DNA from: TMED78 sp036337035
GTDB lineage: Bacteria; Pseudomonadota; Gammaproteobacteria; Steroidobacterales; Rariloculaceae
Direction: 5' to 3'
Assembly (NCBI GenBank): GCA_036337035.1
Contig: JAYZFC010000006.1
Span: 1 to 64,000 of the forward strand
DNA length: 64,000 nucleotides
Positions 34,878-44,195 of the stretch are shown here, in pieces; position 1 is the first letter of the stretch, and each line of letters begins with the position of its first letter. Position numbers and translations under genes: made by a program. The notes beneath the pieces are model-generated. The model was not told the DNA's origin. It worked only from the letters and a program-made list of their open reading frames with translations, and did not search any database.

Positions 34878-36023
34878 GTGGAAAATAACTTAAAAGTATA
34901 CGCCGCTTCTTCAACTACATCTAAAGGAAGAATTTATAAAGAAAAAATAAGAGGTACAAGAACTGAATTCCAGAGAGATAGAGATAGAGTTATACACTCT
35001 TCAGGTTTTAGAAGGCTTGTATACAAAACACAAGTTTTTGTAAATCATGAAGGTGACATGTATAGAACTAGACTCACCCACTCTTTAGAAGTTGCACAAA
35101 TAGGCAGAACTATAGCTAGAGCTCTTAGCTTAAACGAAGATTTAGTAGAAGCAATATGCCTAGCTCACGACTTAGGACACACACCATTTGGTCATGCTGG
35201 TCAAGATGCTCTGAATGAATGCATGCTGAAATATGGTGGATTTGAACATAACCTTCAATCGCTTAGGCTAGTAGACTATCTTGAAAATAAATATTTAGAA
35301 TTCCCTGGATTAAATCTTACATTCGAAACACGCGAAGGTATTCTAAAACACTGTTCAAGCAAAAATGCAAAATCTTTAGGGGAAATAGGCCTAAGATTTA
35401 TCAATAATCAGCGTCCTAGTCTAGAGGCACAAATTGCCAATGTTGCTGATGAAATTGCCTATAATCACCATGATATAGATGATGGTTTAAGATCTGAGCT
35501 GATAGATATTAAAGAATTTTGTCAATTATCTTTAGCTAAAAGTGAATCAGAAATTATTAATAAGGAGTATAAAAATATAAATAAACGACAATTTATAAAT
35601 GAAATAGTAAGAAGAATGATCAATCAATTTGTAAATGATATTGTTATGAAAAGCAGTAACTTAATAAACGAAATATCCCCTAAAAATATTAATGATATCA
35701 GAAATGCACCGCAGTTAATCAGATATAGTAAGAAATACTCAATAATAAATTCTGAGATAAAAAGTTTTTTATATGACAAACTTTATAATCACCCAAAAGT
35801 TAAAGAAATGACTGATCAAGCAGAAACTATAATAAAGTTTCTATTTAAAAAATACTCTAATCAATATAGCTTAATGTCAGAAGAAAATAGATTACTCGCA
35901 GATAATAAGACCAAAAAAGAAGGAATAAAGGGTGGTGCAAGGGTAGTATGTGATTATATAGCTGGAATGACAGATAGATATGCCTTAGAACAGTACAATA
36001 AACTAAATAATAATAAAGTTTAG
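34878..36023 (+). CDS. dgt: dGTP triphosphohydrolase-like HD protein
   Basis: An HD-domain nucleotide hydrolase that probably degrades dGTP or other dNTPs. The metal site is visible as THSLEVAQIGR and LAHDLGHTPFGHAGQDAL, and later EIAYNHHDIDDG. The N-terminal RDRDRVIHSSGFRRLVYKTQV is typical. At 381 residues it is the shorter dGTPase class rather than the 500-residue E. coli Dgt. It starts with GTG at 34878, 9 bp after aroB. Confidence 0.88.
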   Translation: MENNLKVYAASSTTSKGRIYKEKIRGTRTEFQRDRDRVIHSSGFRRLVYKTQVFVNHEGDMYRTRLTHSLEVAQIGRTIARALSLNEDLVEAICLAHDLGHTPFGHAGQDALNECMLKYGGFEHNLQSLRLVDYLENKYLEFPGLNLTFETREGILKHCSSKNAKSLGEIGLRFINNQRPSLEAQIANVADEIAYNHHDIDDGLRSELIDIKEFCQLSLAKSESEIINKEYKNINKRQFINEIVRRMINQFVNDIVMKSSNLINEISPKNINDIRNAPQLIRYSKKYSIINSEIKSFLYDKLYNHPKVKEMTDQAETIIKFLFKKYSNQYSLMSEENRLLADNKTKKEGIKGGARVVCDYIAGMTDRYALEQYNKLNNNKV

Positions 36024-36046
36024 CTTAATATTATAGGATTAAAGAG

Positions 36047-36763
36047 ATGATAATTAAAAAAAATGGTTTTGATGATAAAGATCGTCTAATTGTAGCACTT
36101 GATCTACCAGATATAGAAAAAGCAAAAAAACTTGTTTTGGAGCTAGGGGATTCTGTAAATTTCTACAAAGTAGGGCTAGAGCTTGCCATGTCAGGAAATT
36201 ATTTTGAGTTGATACACTTCCTTATTAATAATAATAAGAAAGTTTTTGCTGACCTAAAGTTTTATGATGTTCCTAATACAGTATCCTCAGCTATAAAGCA
36301 GTTAAATAAATTGGATATAGACTTTGCTACAGTTCATGGTGATAGATCAATCATAGAAGCTGCCGCTAATAGTAAAAAAAATAACTTAAAAATACTTGCG
36401 GTCACAGTTCTTACAAGCATGGATAAAAAAGACTTATCTGATTACGGCATAGGATACAATATAAAAGAATTGGTTTTAATAAGAGCGAAATTAGCTTCTG
36501 AAAGTGGTATTGATGGAATAGTATCCTCAGGACATGAAACTAAAGATATTAGAAAATCTCTTGGTAAAGATCTTATTATTGTGAATCCAGGAATTAGACC
36601 TTCAAACAACCAATCAAAAGATGATCAAAAAAGAATTGTGACAGCTGCGACCGCAATTAATAATGGAGCTGACTTTATAGTTGTAGGTAGGCCAATCAGA
36701 AATTCTAAAAGTCCAAGAAAAACTGCAGAACAGCTACAAACAGAGATAGCTAACTCTCTTTAA
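36047..36763 (+). CDS. pyrF: Orotidine 5'-phosphate decarboxylase
   Basis: Last step of UMP synthesis. The catalytic DxKxxD array is in VFADLKFYDVPNT, with the N-terminal LIVALDLPD and the phosphate-binding IIVNPGIRP and DFIVVGRPI. 238 residues. The stop region overlaps the convergent fadD by 14 bp. ATTATAGGATTAAAGAG precedes the ATG and contains an AGGA. Confidence 0.95.
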   Translation: MIIKKNGFDDKDRLIVALDLPDIEKAKKLVLELGDSVNFYKVGLELAMSGNYFELIHFLINNNKKVFADLKFYDVPNTVSSAIKQLNKLDIDFATVHGDRSIIEAAANSKKNNLKILAVTVLTSMDKKDLSDYGIGYNIKELVLIRAKLASESGIDGIVSSGHETKDIRKSLGKDLIIVNPGIRPSNNQSKDDQKRIVTAATAINNGADFIVVGRPIRNSKSPRKTAEQLQTEIANSL

Positions 36764-38405
36764 GAGCCCTTTTAAGAATTTTTCCAACATTTGTTTTAGG
36801 AAGATCTTTACAAAATTCAATAGACTGAGGTATTTTATAACCAGTCAATCCTTTCCTACAATAATCAATTATGCTCTTACTTGTAAGGCTGTCATCATTT
36901 GTTACAACAAATAATTTTATGGCTTCTCCAGAATCAGGATCAGGAATCCCAATAGCAGCAACTTCTATTATATCTGGATGAGTAATTACAAAATCTTCTA
37001 TTTCGCTGGGATATACATTAAAGCCAGAAACTATTATCATATCTGTTAATCTATCATCTATGTATAAATACCCATCTTCATCAATATGTCCTAAATCTCC
37101 ACTATGAAACCAGCCATCTATGGAAATAGCTTTTTGTGTTGCTTCAGGATTATTCCAATATCCTTTCATAACCTGAGGGCCCTTTATACAGATCTCGCCT
37201 ATTTCATTAACAGGTAATGAATTACCTTTATTATCGACTATCTTAACTTCTGTTGAAGGAATTGGTAGCCCTGCTGCTCCATTAAAATCTGTTGCATCGA
37301 TTAAAGTTGCGGAAACTACAGGTGAAGTTTCAGTTAAGCCATAACCTTGAACTATAGGCTTTCCAGTAACGTTCTTCCATTGTTCTGAGGTCTCTCTTTG
37401 AACTGCCATACCACCACCCAAAGCTAACTTCAAATTTCTAAAATCTATATCTTTAAACCCCGGATCTCTTAATAAAGCAGCATATAGGGTATTGACACCT
37501 GTTATATAAGAAAAGGAATATTTTTTAAGCTCTTTAACAAAGCTTGGGATATCTTTTGGATTTGTAATTAACAAATTATAAGCACCAAGATACATAAATA
37601 GGAATAAGTTCAGTGACAAGGAAAAAATATGGTACAGCGGCAAAGGAGTAACAATAATGTCACCTTTTTTGTGTATTGGCTTAGTCCAAGCATCTAATTG
37701 ACAAATATTTGTTATTATATTTTTATGAGTAAGCATTGCGCCTTTTGATAGGCCTGTTGTACCTCCTGTATATTGAAGGAATGCTATACTATCACTTGAT
37801 ATATTAATCTTCTGATAATTGCTAATACTGTCTGAAAAAACATCTTTATAATTAACATAGTCTCTAATTTCCCAGCTTGGAATTGCTTTCTTAATATACT
37901 TAAGAACGAAGTTAACTATATTTTTCTTCAGTGTTGGGAAATGATCTCCTAGTTTAGTAACAACTACCAACTCAATATCACTGTTATCAAGAGATTGGGA
38001 AACAGTTTTAGCAAAATTTTCTAAAACTATTATTGCTTTTGCTCCACTATCTTTTAACTGATGACTTAACTCTCTTGATGTATAGAGAGGATTGACATTA
38101 ACTACAATCATGCCTGCTCTCAAAATAGCCATTATTACAATTGGATATTGAAGAATATTTGGCATCATAACTGCTACTCTATCTCCAGTATTTAAAGAAG
38201 GATGTTTTTGCAAATAAACCGCTAACTTTTTACTTAATATATCAACTTCAGAATATGATAGCTCTACGCCCATATTGGCAAAAGCTACAGAGTCTTGATA
38301 CCTAGAAAAACAATAATCAAAAATCTCTGTTAAAGTACCATATTGATTAGAATCTATTTCTGGTGGTACATCTTTTGGGTATGTCTTTAACCATGGCTTA
38401 TCCAT
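36750..38405 (-). CDS. fadD: Long-chain fatty acid-CoA ligase
   Basis: An AMP-forming acyl-CoA synthetase, 551 residues. The P-loop is QYTGGTTGLSKGAMLTH near residue 210; QGYGLTETSPV, the adenylate motif GWFHSGDLGHIDEDGYLYIDDR and the C-terminal lysine in NVGKILKRAL follow. It activates fatty acids for beta-oxidation or lipid synthesis. It stands alone, convergent with pyrF and divergent from the SLC13 gene. No FadR-like site was recognised. Confidence 0.9.
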   Translation of the reverse strand: MDKPWLKTYPKDVPPEIDSNQYGTLTEIFDYCFSRYQDSVAFANMGVELSYSEVDILSKKLAVYLQKHPSLNTGDRVAVMMPNILQYPIVIMAILRAGMIVVNVNPLYTSRELSHQLKDSGAKAIIVLENFAKTVSQSLDNSDIELVVVTKLGDHFPTLKKNIVNFVLKYIKKAIPSWEIRDYVNYKDVFSDSISNYQKINISSDSIAFLQYTGGTTGLSKGAMLTHKNIITNICQLDAWTKPIHKKGDIIVTPLPLYHIFSLSLNLFLFMYLGAYNLLITNPKDIPSFVKELKKYSFSYITGVNTLYAALLRDPGFKDIDFRNLKLALGGGMAVQRETSEQWKNVTGKPIVQGYGLTETSPVVSATLIDATDFNGAAGLPIPSTEVKIVDNKGNSLPVNEIGEICIKGPQVMKGYWNNPEATQKAISIDGWFHSGDLGHIDEDGYLYIDDRLTDMIIVSGFNVYPSEIEDFVITHPDIIEVAAIGIPDPDSGEAIKLFVVTNDDSLTSKSIIDYCRKGLTGYKIPQSIEFCKDLPKTNVGKILKRALKES

Positions 38406-38475
38406 ATTTTTCTACTCTGGCTAAATGAAGTGGCTTTAACTATACAAATATATTTGGTTTATATCTATAAGCATG

Positions 38476-38511
38476 TTATTAAATAAGCTAAATATTTTAT
38501 TAAATAGGCTA
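38476..38511. repeat. Tandem 15-bp repeat, two helical turns apart, ahead of SLC13-trp operon
   Basis: TTATTAAATAAGCTA (38476-38490) and TTATTAAATAGGCTA (38497-38511) differ at one base and start 21 bp apart, two turns of DNA. The second copy lies within the palindrome AAATAG-G-CTATTT (38502-38514). They sit just before the ATG at 38519, overlapping where an operator or ribosome site would be. They look like paired binding sites of one regulator; the regulator is unknown. Confidence 0.5.
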
Positions 38512-38518
38512 TTTAAAG

Positions 38519-40333
38519 ATGCTTTCAATAGATATTCACATAATTTTTGTCTTGCTTTTAACTCCATTAGCGCTGTATCTATTTACCAGAGATAAGGTGC
38601 CTCTAGAAGCATCTAGTCTATCTATAATATTGATTCTAATGCTTTTTTTTCAATTCTTCCCATATATAAATGATGGTTCTGTACTATCTCCAATAGACTT
38701 TATAGCAGGCTTTGGTAATGAAGCTGTCATTACCATAGGCGCATTAATGATTATAGGTAAAGGAATAGAAAAAACAGGAGCTATTCAACCCTTGGCTTCA
38801 CTATTAGCAAGCTTCTGGAAAAATCAACCAAAAATAACTCTTTTACTTACTCTAGTATTTGCATGTCTCTTAAGTGGATTTATTAACAATACTCCTGTTG
38901 TAATAATATTACTCCCAATGCTTATTGGTGTTGCAATTAGAAGTAAGTCTGCTCCTTCTTTAATACTAATGCCTATCGGTTTTGCAACCTTAATTGGAGG
39001 AATGTCGACTACCATTGGGACTTCTACTAATTTACTTATAGTAAATATTGCAAGAGAACATGGAGTTATTGACTTTGGGATGTTTGATTTTGCTGTTCCA
39101 GTAATGATCGTAGGTTTTTTTGGATTATTATACCTTTGGTTAATAGCCCCAAAGCTACTACCTGAGCGTGAACAACCTTTATCTGATATATCTCCAAGAG
39201 TATTTGAAGCGTCTTTTTATATACAGGAATCAAGCAAAGCTTCTAATTTGCCATTTTCTGATATTTTAGAACTAACAAATAATGAAATGAAGGTTGATAG
39301 AATTGAACGCGGAGAAGGTCTTATTGTAGTAAAACTTCCTTCTGTTTTAATTCAAGATGGAGATAGGCTAATTGTTCGAGATACCCCTGAAAATCTTAAA
39401 AGGTATGAAGAAATGATAGGTGCCAAACTTCATAGTCATGTTGAAACAAAAAATGATAATATAGACCAGCAGCACCTTGCAGAAATTGTTATAACTAGAG
39501 GATCGTTATTTCATAGATCAACACTTTTAGAGAGCAACTTCTCTCAACAAACAGGTCTTCTGCCTCTTGCATTAAATCAAGTTAAAGAATCAGGTATTGA
39601 TCAATCATCAGGAGATATAAATTCAGCACAATTAAGAGCTGGAGATATTTTGCTCATCCAAGGATCTGATAAAAAAATCAAAGAATTAAAAAGTTCTGGT
39701 AAGGCGTTAGTATTAGATGGGAGCACAGATCTGCCAAGAACTCATAGAGCTACAAGGGCTATAGCTATCTTGATCGGAGTAGTGTTTGCTGCAGCTACTG
39801 GAATACTACCTATATCTCTAAGTTCTGTATTGGGTGTAGCCGCTCTTCTTGCAACTAGATGCCTTAACTGGCAAGAGGCTATAGGATCAGTATCTATACA
39901 AATAATTATGGTCATAGTTGCAAGCTTAGCTCTAGGAATTGCTATGACAGAAACTGGTGCTGCTCTACTTATTGCTCAATACTTTTCTAACTCGATTAGT
40001 CACCTGCCCATACCTATAATATTGAGTGCGCTTATACTACTAATGTCTATTCTTTCAAACTTTTTGTCTAATGTATCTACTGGTATAATTGGAACACCAA
40101 TAGCAATACAGATGGCCTTACAACTAGGAGCTGACCCAGTCCCTTTTATTTTGGCTGTAATTTTTGGAGCAAACATGAGCTTTGGGACCCCTTACGGATA
40201 CCAAACTAACTTATTAATTTTTTCTGCCGGGGGTTATAAATTTAAAGATTTTATTAAGGCAGGTATCCCTTTAATTATTTTAATGTGGATTGGTTTTTCT
40301 CTTATACTGCCAATTATTTATAAAATTTATTGA
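38519..40333 (+). CDS. SLC13/DASS-type permease with two RCK_C domains
   Basis: A 604-residue inner-membrane transporter. N-terminal helices (about 1-215) contain FINNTPVVIILLPML and GGMSTTIGTSTNLLIV, the conserved hairpin motif of the ion transporter/SLC13 superfamily. Two TrkA_C (RCK_C) domains follow at about 230-400 (YIQESSKASNLPFSDI, VKLPSVLIQDGDRLIV; later LRAGDILLIQG). The second half of the membrane domain has FLSNVSTGIIGTPIAI and GANMSFGTPYGYQTNLLI. The substrate could be sulfate, dicarboxylates or another anion. The trpE ATG lies 7 bp downstream, so it may share a transcript with the trp genes. Confidence 0.88.
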   Translation: MLSIDIHIIFVLLLTPLALYLFTRDKVPLEASSLSIILILMLFFQFFPYINDGSVLSPIDFIAGFGNEAVITIGALMIIGKGIEKTGAIQPLASLLASFWKNQPKITLLLTLVFACLLSGFINNTPVVIILLPMLIGVAIRSKSAPSLILMPIGFATLIGGMSTTIGTSTNLLIVNIAREHGVIDFGMFDFAVPVMIVGFFGLLYLWLIAPKLLPEREQPLSDISPRVFEASFYIQESSKASNLPFSDILELTNNEMKVDRIERGEGLIVVKLPSVLIQDGDRLIVRDTPENLKRYEEMIGAKLHSHVETKNDNIDQQHLAEIVITRGSLFHRSTLLESNFSQQTGLLPLALNQVKESGIDQSSGDINSAQLRAGDILLIQGSDKKIKELKSSGKALVLDGSTDLPRTHRATRAIAILIGVVFAAATGILPISLSSVLGVAALLATRCLNWQEAIGSVSIQIIMVIVASLALGIAMTETGAALLIAQYFSNSISHLPIPIILSALILLMSILSNFLSNVSTGIIGTPIAIQMALQLGADPVPFILAVIFGANMSFGTPYGYQTNLLIFSAGGYKFKDFIKAGIPLIILMWIGFSLILPIIYKIY

Positions 40334-40340
40334 TATTTTT

Positions 40341-41726
40341 ATGCAATCACAGTTTGATATTATTACTGATTTAGAAACACCAGTTTCTGCCTACTTAAAA
40401 CTTAGAGAACTAAACCCTTGCTTCTTACTTGAAAGCGTTGAAGGCGGTGAGAATCTTGCGAGATATTCATTCTTAGGACTGAATGCTGCCTTTTCTTTAG
40501 AACTTTCAAATAATTCATTAATTGTAGATAAAAAAGAAATTGCTAGGCCAAATGGAAAATTAGAATGGATTAAGATGATGAGGGAAGCTATTAAAAAAAG
40601 TCCCGAACTTTTTCCAAAAATTGAAGGTATACCTTTCTGTGGAGGTCTGGTTGGGACAACAGGTTACGATATTATAGATTTTTTTGAAGAACTCCCAAAA
40701 AATAAGACAGAATTAAAAAATCTTCCTCAAGCATTATATGTAGCACCATCATCATTATTGGTTTTTGATCACTCAACAAGAAGATCTGCTCTTCTTCATT
40801 CTGGCACTGAAGCTGAAAGAGAAACGCTAAAAGATAAAGTTATATCCTTACTACATTCAGATCAAGATTTTAAACCTAAACGTGGAAAATATAATAAGTT
40901 TAAATCTAGTATAAATAAAGAAGACTTCATTAAAATAGTTAAAACATGCAAAAACCATATAAAAAAAGGAAATATATATCAGATAGTAATGTCTATAAGG
41001 TTTAGTGGGAAATCAGATATAGATCCTTTCCAATGCTATAGAGCAATGAGATCACTTAACCCTTCGCCCTATCTTTATTTTTTTGAAATAGGAAACATTA
41101 AAGTTTCAGGATCTTCTCCTGAAGCCTTAGTAAAGCTAGAAAATAACTATGCTTCACTAAATCCAATAGCTGGGACAAAACCAAGAGGCCATACAAAAAA
41201 TAAAGACATGCTAATGGAAAAAGAGCTTCTTAGCGACCCAAAAGAGAATGCAGAGCACATCATGCTAGTTGATCTAGCTAGAAATGATCTAGGAAGAGTA
41301 GCTACTCCGGGAACTATTATTGTAGATCCTTACAGAAAAATTGAAAGGTACAGTCATGTAATGCATATTGTTAGTGGGGTTAAAGGCAAGCTAAACAATA
41401 CCAAAGATGCTTTAGACTTATTTTCTGCTGCTTTTCCAGCAGGGACACTTGTTGGGGCTCCAAAAATTAAAGCAATGGAAATAATTAAAAATCTTGAGCC
41501 ATGTGGAAGAGGTTTATATGGAGGCACAATTGGATATTTCTCAAAAAATGGCAATATGGATCAGGCGATCACAATAAGAACTCTAGTTTTTCATGGTGAT
41601 GAGATCAGCTATCAAGCTGGAGCAGGTATCGTAGCTGATAGTATCCCGGAATTAGAATATCAGGAAGTTTTAGCTAAAAGTGAAATTTTAAGAAAATCTT
41701 TAGAAATAGCTAGTGAGGGATTATGA
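40341..41726 (+). CDS. trpE: Anthranilate synthase component I
   Basis: Converts chorismate and ammonia to anthranilate. The chorismate-binding domain has ASLNPIAGTKPRG, DLARNDLGRVA, GTLVGAPKIKAMEII and YQAGAGIVADS. The N-terminal LLESVEGGENLARYSFLG contains the residues of the tryptophan feedback pocket. I start at the ATG at 40341 just after the SLC13 stop; a frame open to 40290 would overlap that gene by 44 bp with an unrelated N-terminus. 461 residues. It overlaps trpG by 4 bp. No Trp-rich leader peptide is seen before it. Confidence 0.95.
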   Translation: MQSQFDIITDLETPVSAYLKLRELNPCFLLESVEGGENLARYSFLGLNAAFSLELSNNSLIVDKKEIARPNGKLEWIKMMREAIKKSPELFPKIEGIPFCGGLVGTTGYDIIDFFEELPKNKTELKNLPQALYVAPSSLLVFDHSTRRSALLHSGTEAERETLKDKVISLLHSDQDFKPKRGKYNKFKSSINKEDFIKIVKTCKNHIKKGNIYQIVMSIRFSGKSDIDPFQCYRAMRSLNPSPYLYFFEIGNIKVSGSSPEALVKLENNYASLNPIAGTKPRGHTKNKDMLMEKELLSDPKENAEHIMLVDLARNDLGRVATPGTIIVDPYRKIERYSHVMHIVSGVKGKLNNTKDALDLFSAAFPAGTLVGAPKIKAMEIIKNLEPCGRGLYGGTIGYFSKNGNMDQAITIRTLVFHGDEISYQAGAGIVADSIPELEYQEVLAKSEILRKSLEIASEGL

Positions 41727-42295
41727 AAAACCAAATTCTATTGATTGATAATTATGACTCATTTACATATAACTTAGTACAAGCTTTCAAAGTTCTAAAG
41801 GCAAATGTTTCTGTCTACAGAAATGATAAAATATCTACTCAAGAAGCAATAAACTTAAACCCTTCTCATCTAGTAATCTCTCCTGGTCCTGGAAGGCCTA
41901 AAGATGCAGGTATGTCATTAAATATAATTGATACTTTTATAGGGAAAATTCCCATACTAGGTGTTTGTCTAGGCCATCAATGTCTTTTCGAATATTATGG
42001 TGGAAAGATAATCTCAGCTAAGAAATTAATGCATGGAAAATCTTCATTAATTAAGCATGATAAAGCAACTATATTTGATAATTTAAACAACCCTCTAGAA
42101 GTTGGCAGATATCATTCTCTAGCTGCAAATAACATTGATATTCCAAAAGGACTAGAAATTTCGGCAAAAACTTCAGACAATGAAATAATGGGTATTAGAG
42201 ACAAAGAAAAAAAAGTTGAAGGAGTGCAGTTTCATCCTGAAAGTATTTTAACTCCAGATGGTCCAATAATTTTAAATAATTTTTTAAATATTTAA
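41723..42295 (+). CDS. trpG: Anthranilate synthase glutamine amidotransferase
   Basis: Supplies ammonia to TrpE. The class I amidotransferase triad is present: nucleophile Cys in GVCLGHQCLFEYYGG and His-Glu in VQFHPES. The oxyanion strand is VISPGPGRPKDAG. 190 residues, unfused, unlike the E. coli TrpGD fusion. It starts within the last codon of trpE (ATGA overlap). Confidence 0.95.
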   Translation: MKNQILLIDNYDSFTYNLVQAFKVLKANVSVYRNDKISTQEAINLNPSHLVISPGPGRPKDAGMSLNIIDTFIGKIPILGVCLGHQCLFEYYGGKIISAKKLMHGKSSLIKHDKATIFDNLNNPLEVGRYHSLAANNIDIPKGLEISAKTSDNEIMGIRDKEKKVEGVQFHPESILTPDGPIILNNFLNI

Positions 42296-42318
42296 TCAAT
42301 ATATAAATTTTTAAATAT

Positions 42319-43350
42319 ATGAAAATCAACTCTACCAAACTTATAGAAAAACTTATTAGAAGAGAAGATCTTAGCTTTACTGAATCTAGCTGGATCTTGG
42401 AATCGATGGCTAATAATACAATTGAAAAATCTAAAGCTGCAGCCTTACTCACTGGCTTGAGAGCAAAAGGGGAATCAGCAACTGAAATTCGTGGTTTTGC
42501 TGAAGCAATGAGGAAGCTAACTATTAAACCGATAATTGATGTTAATGAAGATACCGTAGATATAGTGGGCACTGGTGGAGATGGCTCTGGAAGCTTAAAC
42601 CTTTCTACTGGAAGCGCATTATTAGCAGCCGCTTCAGGAATTAAGGTAATAAAACATGGAAATAGGTCTATTTCTAGTAAATGTGGTAGCGCTGATGTAA
42701 TTGAAAAACTTGGAATACCAATTCCTCTAGATGAAAAACAGGCAGGGAGCTATCTTAATAACAATGGATTTACTTTCCTTTTTGCCCCTCATTTTCATCC
42801 AGCTATGAAGAATATTGGCCCGTTAAGAAAAGATTTAGGCATTAGAACTATATTTAACATTCTCGGTCCATTAGTTAATCCAGCAGAGCCGCCATACAAT
42901 GTTATAGGTGCTTTTAGTCTAGAAATGGCTGAGTTAATGGCTGAGACATTATCAGATATGAAAATAAAACGCTGCTTCGTAATAAATGGTGCTCTTGGAT
43001 GGGATGAAGCGACACCAATAGGCCCATTCACTTGCTATGATGTTACGCCTGGTAACATTAAAAAAACTATACGTACGCCAGAGGATTACAATATGCCTAG
43101 ATGTAACAGGGATGATTTACTTGGTAGCGAAGCAAGGAATAACTGCAATAGGATGGAAAAAGCGCTTTTTGGTGAAGATACATTAGCACATAGAAATGCT
43201 CTAATTATGGGCGCTTCATTAGCTATAGAAGTTGTTGGTCTAGAAAAAAATATCAAAAATTCATGCTTATTAGCAAAAAAATCTATAGAAAATGGATCAG
43301 CAGCTAAATTAATTAAGAAAATAAAAACATCTAATAAAGAAAAAATATGA
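42319..43350 (+). CDS. trpD: Anthranilate phosphoribosyltransferase
   Basis: Transfers phosphoribose to anthranilate. The PRPP-binding motif is VGTGGDGSGSLNLST near residue 80, followed by KHGNRSISSKCGSADVIEKLG and FAPHFHPAMKNIGPLRKDLGIRTIFNILGPL. 343 residues, normal. It follows trpG by 23 bp and overlaps trpC by 4 bp. Confidence 0.95.
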   Translation: MKINSTKLIEKLIRREDLSFTESSWILESMANNTIEKSKAAALLTGLRAKGESATEIRGFAEAMRKLTIKPIIDVNEDTVDIVGTGGDGSGSLNLSTGSALLAAASGIKVIKHGNRSISSKCGSADVIEKLGIPIPLDEKQAGSYLNNNGFTFLFAPHFHPAMKNIGPLRKDLGIRTIFNILGPLVNPAEPPYNVIGAFSLEMAELMAETLSDMKIKRCFVINGALGWDEATPIGPFTCYDVTPGNIKKTIRTPEDYNMPRCNRDDLLGSEARNNCNRMEKALFGEDTLAHRNALIMGASLAIEVVGLEKNIKNSCLLAKKSIENGSAAKLIKKIKTSNKEKI

Positions 43351-44195
43351 TTGAAAATTCTTTCCTAAAAAAAATGGCTGACTATAGTTATGAAAGAGTT
43401 TTGAAAGCTAAGAAATTAGAGTCAGAAGCTGAACTAATTAAAATAGTAAAAAAAAATATGCCGCCGCCTATAGTTTTAAAAAATCAGTTTAATATTATCG
43501 CAGAAATTAAAAAGAGATCTCCTGCTAAAGGCATCCTTCAAAATGTAAATTTTAGCTTAGAAGAGCAATTAAAATCTTATGCTTCAGCGTGCCCAATGGC
43601 TATATCTATCCTAACTGAGCCAGAAGCATTTAATGGTAGTCTAGCTGATCTTTCTTTTGCAGCAAAAATAATGAATGAATATAAGATTCCGGTAATGAGA
43701 AAAGACTTCTTAGTTGACCCCTATCAAATTCTAGAAGCAAAAAAGATGGGGGCTAGCGGAGTGCTAATGATTACATCTATACTTAGCCATGAACAAATTG
43801 ATTCTCTATTATCCTGTGCATCAGAAAATCAATTGTTTATTCTTCTAGAGGCTTTTGATCATAAAGATCTTGAAATAATAAATAAAATTAATATAGAAAA
43901 ATACGTAAATGGGGGTTGCCAAATCTTATGCGGTATTAATTGTAGAAATCTTAAAACATTAGAAATTAACTTTGATAGATTTAAACAATTATCTAAGCTA
44001 TTGCCTAAGAATATAATTTCTGTAGCTGAAAGTGGTATAGAAAATGTAGAACATATAAGATCTATAGTAAATTTAGGATTCTCAGCTGCTCTAATTGGAT
44101 CAAAACTAATGGAAAGTTCTAATCCAACAAAACTATTAAAAAAATTAATTAAGGAAGGGAAATCCACATTACAGGAAATTCAAAATTGTTTATAA
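43347..44195 (+). CDS. trpC: Indole-3-glycerol phosphate synthase
   Basis: Closes the indole ring in Trp synthesis. TIM-barrel motifs are IIAEIKKRSPAKGIL (catalytic Lys), SILTEPEAFNGSL, VMRKDFLVDPYQILEAKKMGA, CGINCRNLKT, VAESGIE and GSKLM. 282 residues, separate from TrpF, unlike the fused E. coli enzyme. ATGA overlap with trpD; the end overlaps the trpF start by 10 bp. Confidence 0.95.
   Translation: MIENSFLKKMADYSYERVLKAKKLESEAELIKIVKKNMPPPIVLKNQFNIIAEIKKRSPAKGILQNVNFSLEEQLKSYASACPMAISILTEPEAFNGSLADLSFAAKIMNEYKIPVMRKDFLVDPYQILEAKKMGASGVLMITSILSHEQIDSLLSCASENQLFILLEAFDHKDLEIINKINIEKYVNGGCQILCGINCRNLKTLEINFDRFKQLSKLLPKNIISVAESGIENVEHIRSIVNLGFSAALIGSKLMESSNPTKLLKKLIKEGKSTLQEIQNCL

Noticed and set aside
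38476..38511. CRISPR array
   Set aside because: Only two imperfect 15-bp copies with a 6-bp gap, no further units and no cas genes anywhere in the window.
40290..40340. Possible N-terminal extension of TrpE or a Trp leader peptide
   Set aside because: The frame overlaps the SLC13 coding end, contains no run of Trp codons and has no hairpin-terminator pair; the family N-terminus begins at the ATG at 40341.
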